Positions 16,713 to 26,243 of a stretch of DNA of 64,000 bases are shown here, one piece after another. The DNA is from Candidatus Caldatribacterium sp. (GTDB taxonomy: Bacteria; Atribacterota; Atribacteria; Atribacterales; Caldatribacteriaceae), in the NCBI GenBank assembly GCA_025060675.1, contig JANXBI010000018.1:124001-188000 (forward strand). The letters run 5' to 3'. The notes below the pieces were generated by a model. That model saw nothing but the letters and a program-made list of their open reading frames with translations. It did not search any database and was not told where the DNA came from. How positions within the stretch are numbered: position 1 is the stretch's first letter; each line of letters opens with the position of its first letter. The position numbers and the translations under genes are program-made.

Positions 16713-18020
16713 TTGGTTGATCGGTATCGACGTGATGCACTCTCTCTTCTTGTTCGTCTCGATGAAGGGAAGATCGTCTTTCTCGACCAAGCGTATACTG
16801 CTTGCTCCAGAGAGTATACACCCCATGAGCGGGATCTTCTGGTAAGCCTGGTGCGAGGAGTGGTGAAGTTTCGACGTAAGATCGACGCAGTAGCCAAAAC
16901 GTATCTTCCCAGGTGGGAGCGGCTTCCGCGCGTAGTGCAGAACGCGCTCCGCCTGGGGATATTCCAGTTGCTTTTCCACACTCATGTGCCCTCCTTTGCT
17001 GTTGTTCACGAGTGGGTTGAGGTGGTGAAGGTATCGGGGTATTCAGCTTTTGCTGCTCTTATCAATGCGGTTTTGCGCCAAGTTTCTGGAGGTCTTGAGA
17101 ACTACCGGAAAGAAGCGGATGCATGGGGGGTAGACGTTCCTTTCTGGCTTGAAGACGAATGGAAAGAAATGATTGGCGATGTGCAACTTCCAGTCCTCCT
17201 CCGGTCTCTGGCTCTTCCTCCACCTCTTTTTGTTCGAGTCAACACGTTGCGAGTAAAGGAGGATGAACTGCAGCATCTCCTTGCACAGAGAGGGATTCCA
17301 AGTAGGAAGACCTTTATTCAAGGCGCCCTTGAGGTCGTTACGAATTACTCAACCCTTGTGCAGACCCCGGAGTATGTCCAGGGATTCTTTTATCCACAGG
17401 ATTTAGGTTCCCAAATTGTAGGGCATCTCGTACACCCCCAGCCTGGGGAGTGTGTTGTGGATGCCTGTTGTGGAGTTGGCGGGAAAACCCTCCTGCTTGC
17501 GCAGCTTATGGAGGATCGAGGTTGTATCTTCGCGTGGGACACGAATGCCAAGCGCATCGCTCTCTTGAGAAGGTTTCTCAAGCGTACTGGTGTGACCATC
17601 GTGCAGCCTGACGTTTACGATTGCTTGAAGCCTCCTCATCGCTTCTTGAGCATTGCAGATCGGGTCCTCCTCGATGCTCCCTGTTCAAATATTGGAACCA
17701 TTCGCAGGAATCCGGAAGTTCTCCTTAGAGTGCGCAAGGAAGACCTTGTGCTGTGCGCAGAGAAGCAGCTTGCTCTCCTTCGTTCCCTTCTCCAAGTGGT
17801 CAGGCCCGGAGGGCTCATGGTATACTCGGTATGCACTCTGACCCGTGAAGAGACTATCGAAGTGGTCAATGCGTTCGAGAAGGAAACAGGCTCAAGTGTC
17901 GAACGGGTGCAGTTGCGTAGCGAATGCGTCGATGGAGGAACAAATGGGTATGTTTTTCTCTGGCCCCATGAGTACCTTTGTGATGGATTTTTCGTTGCTG
18001 CTTGGAGGAAGGTAAGATGA
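16713..18020 (+). CDS. rsmB: 16S rRNA (cytosine-967-C5)-methyltransferase RsmB
   Basis: 435 residues from TTG 16713. An N-terminal NusB-like RNA-binding domain is followed by the SAM-binding DACCGVGGKTLLLAQ, the catalytic Cys in DAPCSNIGTIRRNPEV and the second Cys in YSVCTLTREE. It modifies C967 of 16S rRNA. TTG 16713 has AGGGA upstream; the open frame further upstream belongs to the end of the protease gene. It overlaps the PASTA gene start by 4 bases. Confidence 0.94.
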   Translation: MVDRYRRDALSLLVRLDEGKIVFLDQAYTACSREYTPHERDLLVSLVRGVVKFRRKIDAVAKTYLPRWERLPRVVQNALRLGIFQLLFHTHVPSFAVVHEWVEVVKVSGYSAFAALINAVLRQVSGGLENYRKEADAWGVDVPFWLEDEWKEMIGDVQLPVLLRSLALPPPLFVRVNTLRVKEDELQHLLAQRGIPSRKTFIQGALEVVTNYSTLVQTPEYVQGFFYPQDLGSQIVGHLVHPQPGECVVDACCGVGGKTLLLAQLMEDRGCIFAWDTNAKRIALLRRFLKRTGVTIVQPDVYDCLKPPHRFLSIADRVLLDAPCSNIGTIRRNPEVLLRVRKEDLVLCAEKQLALLRSLLQVVRPGGLMVYSVCTLTREETIEVVNAFEKETGSSVERVQLRSECVDGGTNGYVFLWPHEYLCDGFFVAAWRKVR

Positions 18021-19033
18021 GGTTGTCTTTTCTTGAGTTCGTAGGCAAAGTCTTTGGGGCTGCTTTTCTTTTTGGGCTTGGTCTTCTAGTGAGTTTTTTC
18101 ATGGGGTTCCTCTTTTTCGAGCGATACATCGTTGGCGGGAGCGTCCCTGTTCCTGATGTTCGGAACATGTCCCTCTTTGAAGCCTTGCATCGATCAGCTC
18201 GTTTCGGTTTCCGACTCGAAGTGGAAGAGGTGGTTCGAGATACTTCTGCGCCTCCTCTTGTCGTTCTGCGGCAGAATCCCTCTCCCGGAACAAAAGTAAG
18301 GAGGAATAGTTGGTTGCGGGTGGTGGTGAGTGGAGGCTCCCTTTCGGGTGTGCCTCTCCGGCTTTCGGAGCAAGGCCGCGTTGTGCTTCCCGATGTTCGG
18401 AACAAAAGTCTTGAAGAAGCTCGAAGTCTCCTTGAAGCTCAGGGCTTGCGTGTTGGGAGAGTGGTGGAGGTAGGTCACGATACTCTTCCCCAAGGGTATG
18501 TTATCTCTCAAAATCCTCCTCCGCAGACGGAACTTTCTCCGGGAGACTTCGTACATCTTCTTGTTTCTGCTGGAAGAGTAAAGTCGGTCGAAGAGGTTCA
18601 GGTTCCTGATGTCGTAGGTCTTCGTTTTGAGGAAGCACAGGCTATACTTGCCCAGAGCGGCCTTCGTGTGGAAGCCCTTGAGGAGGTTCCTTCTAAAGAA
18701 CGGCCCGAAGGCATTGTGGTTGGACAGAGCCCGGAAGCGGGAGAACGTGTCGCCAGGGGGAGCGGCATTCGCCTCCAGGTGGCGCAGGCTGGGAAAGAGG
18801 GTCATTCTGAAAGAGAGGGGCAGAAAACTCTGAACCTCCGTTTCGTTCTCCCTTCTTCTCAGCAGCCTATTACCGTTCAGGTTGTGGTTCAGGACGAGCT
18901 GGGAGAACGGGTGGTCTATGAGCGAGAACACCGAGGTGAGGAACTCGTTGAGGTTTCGACCTCTACGAAGGGTCGGGGGAAGGTACTCATTTTCTTGAAT
19001 GGGTACTACTACTGGGAGAAAAAGCTTGAGTAG
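18017..19033 (+). CDS. Membrane-anchored PASTA-domain protein without a kinase domain
   Basis: 338 residues. One membrane helix (about 10-34), then three PASTA repeats (about 43-106, 121-187, 194-257, with PDVRN, PDVRN and PDVVG starts), then a beta-rich C-terminal domain (about 270-338) like that which ends clostridial PrkC kinases. The ribosome site GGAGGAAGG precedes ATG 18017. PASTA domains bind muropeptides or lipid II outside the cell. In Firmicutes the same slot, between rsmB and rpe, holds the phosphatase prpC, the kinase prkC and rsgA. Here only the outer part of PrkC remains, and there is no phosphatase or rsgA. Confidence 0.9.
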   Translation: MRLSFLEFVGKVFGAAFLFGLGLLVSFFMGFLFFERYIVGGSVPVPDVRNMSLFEALHRSARFGFRLEVEEVVRDTSAPPLVVLRQNPSPGTKVRRNSWLRVVVSGGSLSGVPLRLSEQGRVVLPDVRNKSLEEARSLLEAQGLRVGRVVEVGHDTLPQGYVISQNPPPQTELSPGDFVHLLVSAGRVKSVEEVQVPDVVGLRFEEAQAILAQSGLRVEALEEVPSKERPEGIVVGQSPEAGERVARGSGIRLQVAQAGKEGHSEREGQKTLNLRFVLPSSQQPITVQVVVQDELGERVVYEREHRGEELVEVSTSTKGRGKVLIFLNGYYYWEKKLE

Positions 19034-19050
19034 AGGAAAGGGGGAGGCGG

Positions 19051-19713
19051 GTGGCAAAACTTGCTCCATCAATTCTCTCTTGCGACTTTTCTCGACTTCA
19101 GGAACAGCTCCTTGCGGCTTGGGAGGGTGGTGCAGAAATCATCCACGTAGACGTGATGGATGGACGCTTTGTCCCAAACCTTACCTTTGGTCCCCCCATC
19201 GTCGAAGCCGTCCGGAAGGTGCTTCCTCACGCCTTTATCGACGTCCACTTGATGATGGATAACCCACGACGCTTCATTCGGGATTTTGCTCAAGCCGGAG
19301 CGGATCTCATCAGTTTTCATGTGGAGGCAGTGGCAGACTTTGACGCTGTGCTCCAGGATATTGCCAGAGTGGGCAAGAAAGCTGGCCTTGCCTTGTGCCC
19401 TGGGACTCCTCTTTCGGTTCTTGAGTATGTCCTTGAAAAAGTTTCCCTAGTGCTCCTTCTTACCGTTAATCCGGGCTTTGGAGGCCAAAAGTTTATTCCG
19501 GGAATGGAGGAGAAAATTCGCACACTTCGGAAGATGATTAAGGAGAAGGGCCTTCAAGTCGATATTGCAATCGACGGAGGGGTAAAGGAGGAAAACATCG
19601 AGTTTCTCGCTGCTTGTGGTGCTTCGATCATTGTGGCTGGCTCTCTCGTCTTTACTTCTCCAGATATTCGTGGAACTGTCCGCCGTCTCACAGAGATGAT
19701 TCGAGTGTATTGA
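19051..19713 (+). CDS. rpe: Ribulose-phosphate 3-epimerase
   Basis: Interconverts ribulose 5-phosphate and xylulose 5-phosphate in the pentose phosphate pathway. 220 residues of TIM barrel. APSILSCDF, HVDVMDGRFVPNLTFGP and AIDGGVKEENI contain the metal and catalytic residues. GTG 19051 has GGGGAGG at about 19041. The gene closes the long yicC-to-rpe unit; a strong hairpin terminator follows the stop. Confidence 0.96.
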   Translation: MAKLAPSILSCDFSRLQEQLLAAWEGGAEIIHVDVMDGRFVPNLTFGPPIVEAVRKVLPHAFIDVHLMMDNPRRFIRDFAQAGADLISFHVEAVADFDAVLQDIARVGKKAGLALCPGTPLSVLEYVLEKVSLVLLLTVNPGFGGQKFIPGMEEKIRTLRKMIKEKGLQVDIAIDGGVKEENIEFLAACGASIIVAGSLVFTSPDIRGTVRRLTEMIRVY

Positions 19714-19749
19714 TAGCCCGATAGAGTGCTCTATCGGGCTACGCTTTTT
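19714..19749 (+). terminator. Intrinsic terminator after rpe
   Basis: A perfect 13-base inverted repeat (TAGCCCGATAGAG at 19714-19726 and its complement at 19729-19741) with a two-base loop is followed by TTTTT at 19745-19749. It ends the yicC-rpe operon. The last codons of rpmB, on the other strand, lie inside it. The tail on the minus strand is not T-rich, so it is less likely to stop rpmB transcripts. Confidence 0.9.
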
Positions 19750-19924
19750 GTACCTTTCCTGCCTTGAGACAGGAAGTGCAGACGTAGAGGCGTTGCGTTT
19801 TTCCTGCCACGATAGCCCGCACCCTTTGAACATTAGGTTTCCAGAGCCTCCGACTCACTCGGTGAGAGTGGCTAATTTGGTTTCCAAAGGAGCTCTTCTT
19901 GCCGCAAATTTCGCACTTTGCCAT
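19739..19924 (-). CDS. rpmB: 50S ribosomal protein L28
   Basis: 61 residues beginning MAKCEICGKKSSFGNQ with a zinc-type Cys pair (CEIC) and a second pair (CTSC) near the end. SHSHRVSRRLWKPNVQRV is the L28 core. ATG is at 19924 (minus); the open frame extends further but the extension is in the intergenic region. It sits next to rpe as in Firmicutes, but inverted. A promoter is at 19962-19990. Confidence 0.94.
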   Translation of the reverse strand: MAKCEICGKKSSFGNQISHSHRVSRRLWKPNVQRVRAIVAGKTQRLYVCTSCLKAGKVQKA

Positions 19925-19961
19925 GATCGATCCCCGCTCTCTTTGGTTGTGAACTGTGCAC

Positions 19962-19990
19962 AATATACCAGCTTTCCTGTGCGGTTGCAA
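19962..19990 (-). promoter_or_regulatory. Promoter for rpmB
   Basis: On the minus strand TTGCAA (plus 19985-19990), a 17-base spacer and TATATT (plus 19962-19967) form a good sigma-70 promoter. The start would be about 30 bases upstream of the rpmB ATG, with GGGGA as a likely ribosome site. Confidence 0.75.
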
Positions 19991-20000
19991 GTCCTTAGGG

Positions 20001-20029
20001 TTTACAGGAGGTGGTGAATCTTTTAAAAT
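20001..20029 (+). promoter_or_regulatory. Promoter for the ABC ATPase gene at 20083
   Basis: TTTACA at 20001-20006, a 17-base spacer and TAAAAT at 20024-20029. The predicted start near 20036 leaves an approximately 47-base leader before ATG 20083. It is back to back with the rpmB promoter. Confidence 0.75.
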
Positions 20030-20082
20030 GTTTCTCAAGAAGGAAAGCGCGAGTTCATTCTTGCGAAAGAGGAGGAACATAG

Positions 20083-21189
20083 ATGGCGAGTGTGACTTTG
20101 AAAAACGTTGTAAAGCGGTTTGGTGATGTTATTGCGGTGAACAATGTGAGTCTTGAGATTAAGGATCAAGAGTTTGTCGTTCTGGTTGGTCCTTCGGGTT
20201 GTGGGAAGACCACAACGCTTCGGATGATCGCGGGGCTTGAAGAGGTAGACGAAGGAGAGATCTACATCGATGATGTCCTTGTGAATGATGTGCCTCCGAA
20301 GGACCGTGATATTGCCATGGTTTTCCAAAACTACGCGCTCTATCCTCACATGAACGTGTACGATAACATGGCTTTTGGGTTGCGGCTTCGGAAGTTCCCT
20401 AAGGACGAGATTGACCGAAGAGTCAAAGAAGCCGCTGAAATCTTGGGTATTCAGGAGCTCCTCTACAGGAAACCGAAGCAGCTCTCTGGTGGGCAGCGGC
20501 AACGTGTCGCGGTGGGAAGAGCTATCGTTCGTCACCCGAAGGTTTTCCTCTTTGATGAGCCACTCTCTAACCTTGATGCAAAACTCCGTGTCCAGATGCG
20601 GGCTGAGCTTGCCAAGCTCCACGATCGTTTGAAGACTACGATGATTTACGTCACGCACGACCAAGTAGAGGCAATGACACTTGGAGATCGTATTGTTGTT
20701 ATGCGAGACGGTGTTGTCCAGCAGGTTGGGACCCCTCTTGAGCTCTACAATAAGCCTATTAACAAGTTCGTTGCTGGTTTCATCGGCACTCCCTCTATGA
20801 ACTTTCTTGACGTCGTTCTTAAGAAGGAGGATGATACTCTCATTCTCGATGGAGGATCTTTCAAAATTAAGGTCCCAGCTGAGTACAAAGCTGCCCTTGA
20901 ACCCTACGTGAACAAGGAAGTGACCTTTGGGATTCGCCCCCAAGATGTGTATGACCTTGCGGTTTCTAAGGAAATGCTTCGGGACAACGGCAACGTCATT
21001 GACGCAGTAGTGGATGTCATTGAGCCTCTTGGTTCTGAGCAGATTATTTACTTAACCTCCGGCCCACATACTATTGTGGCGGTTCTTGATATGCAAACCC
21101 ACACCGAGGTCGGGGCAAGCATGAAAATTGTGGTGGATACAAGCAAGATGCATGTATTTGACATTAACACCGAACGAGCCATCATATAA
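20083..21189 (+). CDS. UgpC/MsmX-type ABC sugar-importer ATPase
   Basis: 368 residues. Walker [10 protein letters not shown], the LSGGQRQR signature and Walker [13 protein letters not shown] are intact. After the nucleotide-binding domain (about 1-235) comes an OB-type regulatory domain (about 240-368) of the MalK/UgpC group. Permeases and a binding protein are missing nearby, so it is probably the shared ATPase of several sugar importers, as MsmX is in Bacillus. GAGGAA precedes ATG 20083, and it has its own promoter. Specificity is not readable from the sequence. Confidence 0.9.
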   Translation: MASVTLKNVVKRFGDVIAVNNVSLEIKDQEFVVLVGPSGCGKTTTLRMIAGLEEVDEGEIYIDDVLVNDVPPKDRDIAMVFQNYALYPHMNVYDNMAFGLRLRKFPKDEIDRRVKEAAEILGIQELLYRKPKQLSGGQRQRVAVGRAIVRHPKVFLFDEPLSNLDAKLRVQMRAELAKLHDRLKTTMIYVTHDQVEAMTLGDRIVVMRDGVVQQVGTPLELYNKPINKFVAGFIGTPSMNFLDVVLKKEDDTLILDGGSFKIKVPAEYKAALEPYVNKEVTFGIRPQDVYDLAVSKEMLRDNGNVIDAVVDVIEPLGSEQIIYLTSGPHTIVAVLDMQTHTEVGASMKIVVDTSKMHVFDINTERAII

Positions 21190-21218
21190 TTGCTTTTTTC
21201 TCGAAATTTGTGTATCAT
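21190..21218 (+). promoter_or_regulatory. Promoter for gap-tpiA
   Basis: TTGCTT at 21190-21195, a 17-base spacer and TATCAT at 21213-21218. A short inverted repeat (TGCTT and AAGCA, nine bases apart, about 21222-21240) lies at the predicted start point and may be a leader stem or an operator, but it is too short to be sure. Confidence 0.7.
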
Positions 21219-21251
21219 AAAGTGCTTAACTTATTCAAGCAAAGGGGGTAA

Positions 21252-22250
<999 letters not shown>

Positions 22251-22263
22251 AAGGGGTCTTCGC

Positions 22264-23052
22264 ATGCATCGTCTCCTCATTGCCGCTGGGAACTGGAAGA
22301 TGCACAAGACTATGGAGGAGGCCTCGGTGTATGCCGAGGCCTTCCTTCCAAGGATGCGGATGTATCGTGGTCTTGAGGTCATCATTTGCCCTCCCTTTAC
22401 CGCCCTTTCTGTTCTTCGGGATGCTTTTCGTGGTACCAATGTGCAGCTTGGGGCACAGAACGTTCATTGGGAGACGCAAGGAGCGTTCACAGGTGAAATC
22501 TCCGTACGCATGCTCCAGGAGTTTGGATGTCGGTACGTTATTGTAGGGCATTCGGAGCGAAGGCACATTTTTCGGGAGACTTCTGAGGAAGTTGGCCTAA
22601 AGGTTAAAACACTTTGTGTCTTCGGTATCTCGCCAATTCTTTGCGTTGGGGAGACACTCGAGGAACGGGATAAGGGAAGAACGTATGAGGTGGTTCGAGA
22701 ACAACTCCAAAAGGGGGTTGCTCGTCTCTCTCCTGAAGAGGCTTGTACCTTGGTCATTGCCTACGAACCGGTTTGGGCTATTGGGACTGGGAGGGCGGCA
22801 ACGCCGGAGGATGCTGAAGAGGTAATTGCTTTTATCCGGGGTGAACTTGCTCAAACCTTTGGTCCTTCTGTTGCTGAGCGAGTCCGTATTCTTTACGGCG
22901 GGAGTGTAACCCCGGATAACGTTTTTTCCTTCGTGGTGCAAAGAAACATTGATGGAACGCTTGTGGGTGGGGCAAGTCTTGATCCCTCGAAGTTCCTCGC
23001 TATTGTTGAGGAAACGGAGCGAGCATTCCTTGCCAAGAGCAAAGGAGCTTAG
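22264..23052 (+). CDS. tpiA: Triosephosphate isomerase
   Basis: Interconverts dihydroxyacetone phosphate and glyceraldehyde 3-phosphate. 262 residues. Catalytic Lys12 (GNWKMH), His96 (GHSERR) and Glu168 (AYEPVWAIGTG) are present, and the C-terminal phosphate loop is LYGGSV. It follows gap by 13 bases and precedes secG by 3, an order known from Firmicutes (there usually with pgk, gpmI and eno). Confidence 0.97.
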   Translation: MHRLLIAAGNWKMHKTMEEASVYAEAFLPRMRMYRGLEVIICPPFTALSVLRDAFRGTNVQLGAQNVHWETQGAFTGEISVRMLQEFGCRYVIVGHSERRHIFRETSEEVGLKVKTLCVFGISPILCVGETLEERDKGRTYEVVREQLQKGVARLSPEEACTLVIAYEPVWAIGTGRAATPEDAEEVIAFIRGELAQTFGPSVAERVRILYGGSVTPDNVFSFVVQRNIDGTLVGGASLDPSKFLAIVEETERAFLAKSKGA

Positions 23053-23055
23053 CCT

Positions 23056-23283
23056 ATGGAAGCGTGGATGGTTGTCCAAATCGTGGTTTCTGTAATCCTC
23101 ATTTTTGTTGTTGTACTCCAACCTCGGAAGTCTGGGGTTGGTGGAGGAATTTTTGGAGGTATGACCCGGGCAGACCGGAGCGCCAGGTTTAAGGTTCTTC
23201 CGGTGTTGAGTAGGCTTACCGTCATTTTTGGTGTGGCGCTTATGGTGCTGTCGCTTGTTTTCTCTCTCCTTCTTGCCCGATAA
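23056..23283 (+). CDS. secG: Preprotein translocase subunit SecG
   Basis: 75 residues with two membrane helices (about 5-23 and 50-72) around the conserved loop with LQPRKSGVGGGIFGG. SecG supports protein export through SecYE. It closes the gap-tpiA-secG run, where it is widely found. Only three bases separate it from tpiA. Confidence 0.92.
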   Translation: MEAWMVVQIVVSVILIFVVVLQPRKSGVGGGIFGGMTRADRSARFKVLPVLSRLTVIFGVALMVLSLVFSLLLAR

Positions 23284-23296
23284 GGGGGCATTCAAG

Positions 23297-24334
23297 GTGC
23301 AGCGACCTTGGATCACCTCTCTTGAGGAAGTTGCGGCATTCTCTCCTGGGAAGGAGAGACGTTTCTACTCGGCAACCCATGAGGAAATTCAGAGAGGGTA
23401 CACGACGGATGTCTACTTCGTCACCGCTCAGGAGATTCTTCGCCACCTCAAACTTGCGGATACGGTCGTGACTGCTGAGGTTTTCCCCCGTCGGCCTGGG
23501 GTTTTCTGTGGTGTTTCAGAGGTTTTGCGCCTTCTTGCCGAGAGTAACGTTGAGATATGGGGTCTTGAAGAAGGAGAAGAGTTTGTCGCAAAGGAGGTGG
23601 TTCTGCGGATTCGGGGACCGTATTCAGAGTTTGGAATCTTCGAAACGCCGCTTCTTGGAATACTCGCTCACAGCTCTGGATGGGCTACCGCTGCGCGGGA
23701 GTGTAAGAGAGCAGCAGGAGACAAAATGGTTATTTGTTTTGGTGCCCGTCACGTACATCCTGCGGTAGCTCCAGTGCTTGAACGAGCTGCTCTGGTTGGC
23801 GGTGTGGATGGCGCGGCGTGCATTCTTGGGGCGAAGCTCTTTGGTAAGGAACCAGGGGGCACGATTCCCCATGCGGTCATCCTTATCGTGGGAGACACGG
23901 TGATTACTGCAAAAGCTTTTGAAGAGATTGTGCCGCCAAGCTTTCCGCGCATTATCCTTGTGGATACCTTTAAGGATGAAGCTGAGGAATCTCTTCGGGT
24001 TGCGAGGGTTTTAGGGGAAAAGCTTTTCGGTGTTCGGTTGGACACCCCTGATGAGCGGGGTGGGGTGACTCCGGCGCTTGTGGAAGAAGTAAGGGAAAGG
24101 TTGCGCCAAGCTGGTTTTTCCCATGTGAAAATCGTTGTTTCTGGAGGGTTGAATCCGGAGAAAATCGCCCTTTTGCGGGATAAGGCTGATATTTTCGGGG
24201 TTGGGAGCTACATAAGCAGTTTCCCGCCTATTGACATGACCATGGATATTAAAGAAGTAGCTGGGCAGAATGTGGCTAAGAGGGGGCGAATTCCGGGGAT
24301 TCTCCCAAACCCTCGTTTGAAGCGGCTGAAGTAG
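23297..24334 (+). CDS. Nicotinate phosphoribosyltransferase-like protein (PncB-related)
   Basis: 345 residues from GTG 23297, which has TAAGGGGG at 23281-23288. The N-terminus GYTTDVYFVTAQEIL and the sections RARH-like ICFGARHVHPAVAP, PGGTIPHAVIL and the phosphate site VSGGLNPEKI and GVGSYIS fit the archaeal/Thermotoga type of nicotinate phosphoribosyltransferase, which uses nicotinate and PRPP to make nicotinate mononucleotide. It could instead be a related NadC-type enzyme. The frame opens upstream inside secG but that part is not similar. It is part of the tpiA-secG run. Confidence 0.82.
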   Translation: MQRPWITSLEEVAAFSPGKERRFYSATHEEIQRGYTTDVYFVTAQEILRHLKLADTVVTAEVFPRRPGVFCGVSEVLRLLAESNVEIWGLEEGEEFVAKEVVLRIRGPYSEFGIFETPLLGILAHSSGWATAARECKRAAGDKMVICFGARHVHPAVAPVLERAALVGGVDGAACILGAKLFGKEPGGTIPHAVILIVGDTVITAKAFEEIVPPSFPRIILVDTFKDEAEESLRVARVLGEKLFGVRLDTPDERGGVTPALVEEVRERLRQAGFSHVKIVVSGGLNPEKIALLRDKADIFGVGSYISSFPPIDMTMDIKEVAGQNVAKRGRIPGILPNPRLKRLK

Positions 24335-24344
24335 GAGGTGCTCT

Positions 24345-26189
24345 ATGCAGAGGTCTTTCATAATTGCGCTAAGTTGTGCGCTTTTTGTTACTTTGGGTGT
24401 GTCTTTTGCCTTCTCCGAGGTGAAAAATCCTGATACCTATATTTACCTTGCCATTGGGGAACCGGATACCCTCGATCCCCACTACGCATATGATACGGCA
24501 AGTGGCGAAGTCATTAACCTCGTGTACGAGAACCTTATTGCGTACAAAGGGGAAAGTGTGACAGAGTTTGTGCCTCGTCTTGCCACGGAAGTCCCCACGG
24601 TGGAAAATGGTCTTGTCCGAGATGGTGGCAGGACATACATTTTCCCTATTCGAAAGGGAGTAAAGTTCCACAATGGTAATGAGCTTACGCCTGAGGATGT
24701 GGAGTACAGTTTCGAGCGGGGAATCCTTTTTGATCCCTATGCAGGACCTATGTGGATGCTTATCGAAGCGCTCTTTGGGTATGGGACTATTGAGGACCTT
24801 GTGCAGGACAAAGTTGGGGTTGCCTGGAGTGCTATGGTGGATGAAGAAGGTAATCTGAAAAGCGAAGAGTATCGACAGAAGCTCATCGATGTCTATACTA
24901 CCTATATCGATCCAGCTGTAGAGGTTGAGGGAGATGTTGTAGTCTTCCGTCTTTCCAGGCCTTTTGCGCCATTTCTGAGTATCCTTGCGCAGAACGCGAG
25001 CTGGAGTGCCATTCTCGACAAGGAAACTTGTATTGCTCTGGGTCTTTGGGATGGACAGGCTGACGGATGGTGGAAGTACCATAACTGGAAAAAGGAGAAA
25101 AGCCCCCTGTATGAGAAGGCCATTGGCACGGGTCCCTTCAAGCTCCTTGAATGGGATAGAACGCAGCAGAAGGTAACCTTAGTTCGGAACGAGGAGTACT
25201 GGGGAGAAAAACCGAAGCTTTCGAAGGTTATCATTTGGGGTGTTGATGAGTGGAGTACTCGAAGATCTATGCTTGAAGCGGGCGATGCAGACCAAATCTA
25301 CACACCACTTCAGTACCTTGACCAAGTCAAGGGATTACCAGGAGTCGTGATCCAGAAAGGTTCCCGACTGACCGTTACTGCTCTCCATTTTAACTGGAAT
25401 GTTGCAAAAGACAGCAAATACTTGGGGAGCGGTAAGCTCGATGGGAATGGTATTCCTCCCGATTTCTTTAGTGACGTGCACGTACGGCGAGCGTTCTCCT
25501 ATGCTTTTGATTATGATACGTTCATAGCGCAGGTTCTCAAGGGATATGGGCACCGTATTCCCTCGGTTATTCCGCGAGGACTTCTTGGTTTTAACGAGAA
25601 CCTCCCTATGTATCCTTTCGACCTTGAGAAAGCGAAGGAAGAGTTCCAAAAAGCTTGGAATGGAGAAGTTTGGGAAAAGGGGTTTCAGTTGACGCTTTTG
25701 TACAATACTGGGAACGAGGCGCGGCAAACAGCTTGTGAAATGTTGAAGGAGCATATCGAGTCTTTGAACCCCAAATTCAAGATTGAGGTTCAAGGAGTAC
25801 AATGGCCGACGTATCTTGACGCATATCGACAAGGCCAGCTTCCGGCATTTATCATTGGGTGGCTTGCCGATTATCCAGATCCTCATAACTTCATTTTCAC
25901 GTACTACCACAGCAATGGAGCGTACGGCACAACCCAGGGAGAAGCTTTTCGAAAGTTTGCCCAAGAAAACCTTGATGCACTCATTGAGAAGGCCATTGAG
26001 GAAACGGATCCCGCAAAGCGGCAAGCTATGTACGAAGAAATTCAGAAGATCGCCCACGAGAATGCTTTGGGGATACCCTTGTATCAACCAGAAGAGGTAT
26101 ACGCTATGCGTAGCTGGGTTAAGGGATGGACATTCAACCCTATGCGTCCTGGGGAAGCAAACTACGATGGTATCTGGAAGGAAGAGTGA
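24345..26189 (+). CDS. Peptide ABC transporter substrate-binding protein (SBP_bac_5)
   Basis: 614 residues. A signal peptide (about 1-24, ending SFAFS before EV) without a clear lipobox is followed by the family 5 fold: GEPDTLDPHYAYDT, the conserved KGVKFHNGNELTPEDVEYSFER, and GTGPFKLLEWDR. Family 5 proteins bind peptides, nickel or sugars; the size and partners suggest peptides, but the ligand is not certain. It is the first gene of the five-gene transporter. A hairpin terminator follows its stop. Confidence 0.9.
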   Translation: MQRSFIIALSCALFVTLGVSFAFSEVKNPDTYIYLAIGEPDTLDPHYAYDTASGEVINLVYENLIAYKGESVTEFVPRLATEVPTVENGLVRDGGRTYIFPIRKGVKFHNGNELTPEDVEYSFERGILFDPYAGPMWMLIEALFGYGTIEDLVQDKVGVAWSAMVDEEGNLKSEEYRQKLIDVYTTYIDPAVEVEGDVVVFRLSRPFAPFLSILAQNASWSAILDKETCIALGLWDGQADGWWKYHNWKKEKSPLYEKAIGTGPFKLLEWDRTQQKVTLVRNEEYWGEKPKLSKVIIWGVDEWSTRRSMLEAGDADQIYTPLQYLDQVKGLPGVVIQKGSRLTVTALHFNWNVAKDSKYLGSGKLDGNGIPPDFFSDVHVRRAFSYAFDYDTFIAQVLKGYGHRIPSVIPRGLLGFNENLPMYPFDLEKAKEEFQKAWNGEVWEKGFQLTLLYNTGNEARQTACEMLKEHIESLNPKFKIEVQGVQWPTYLDAYRQGQLPAFIIGWLADYPDPHNFIFTYYHSNGAYGTTQGEAFRKFAQENLDALIEKAIEETDPAKRQAMYEEIQKIAHENALGIPLYQPEEVYAMRSWVKGWTFNPMRPGEANYDGIWKEE

Positions 26190-26207
26190 GGTGGTGCTGC
26201 GCTTTGG

Positions 26208-26239
26208 CCCCACGGAAGCGCATACTTCCGTGGGGTTTT
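26208..26239 (+). terminator. Hairpin terminator/attenuator between binding protein and permease
   Basis: Perfect 11-base stem (CCCCACGGAAG at 26208-26218 and its complement at 26225-26235), six-base loop and TTTT at 26236-26239. It would let the binding protein be made in excess over the membrane components. It also covers the only G-rich stretch (GTGGGG) upstream of the permease start, so it may limit permease translation. Confidence 0.85.
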
Positions 26240-26243
26240 GCTC

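Noticed and set aside
21222..21240. Short inverted repeat TGCTT/AAGCA before gap
   Set aside because: Only five bases per arm; too likely by chance to call an operator.
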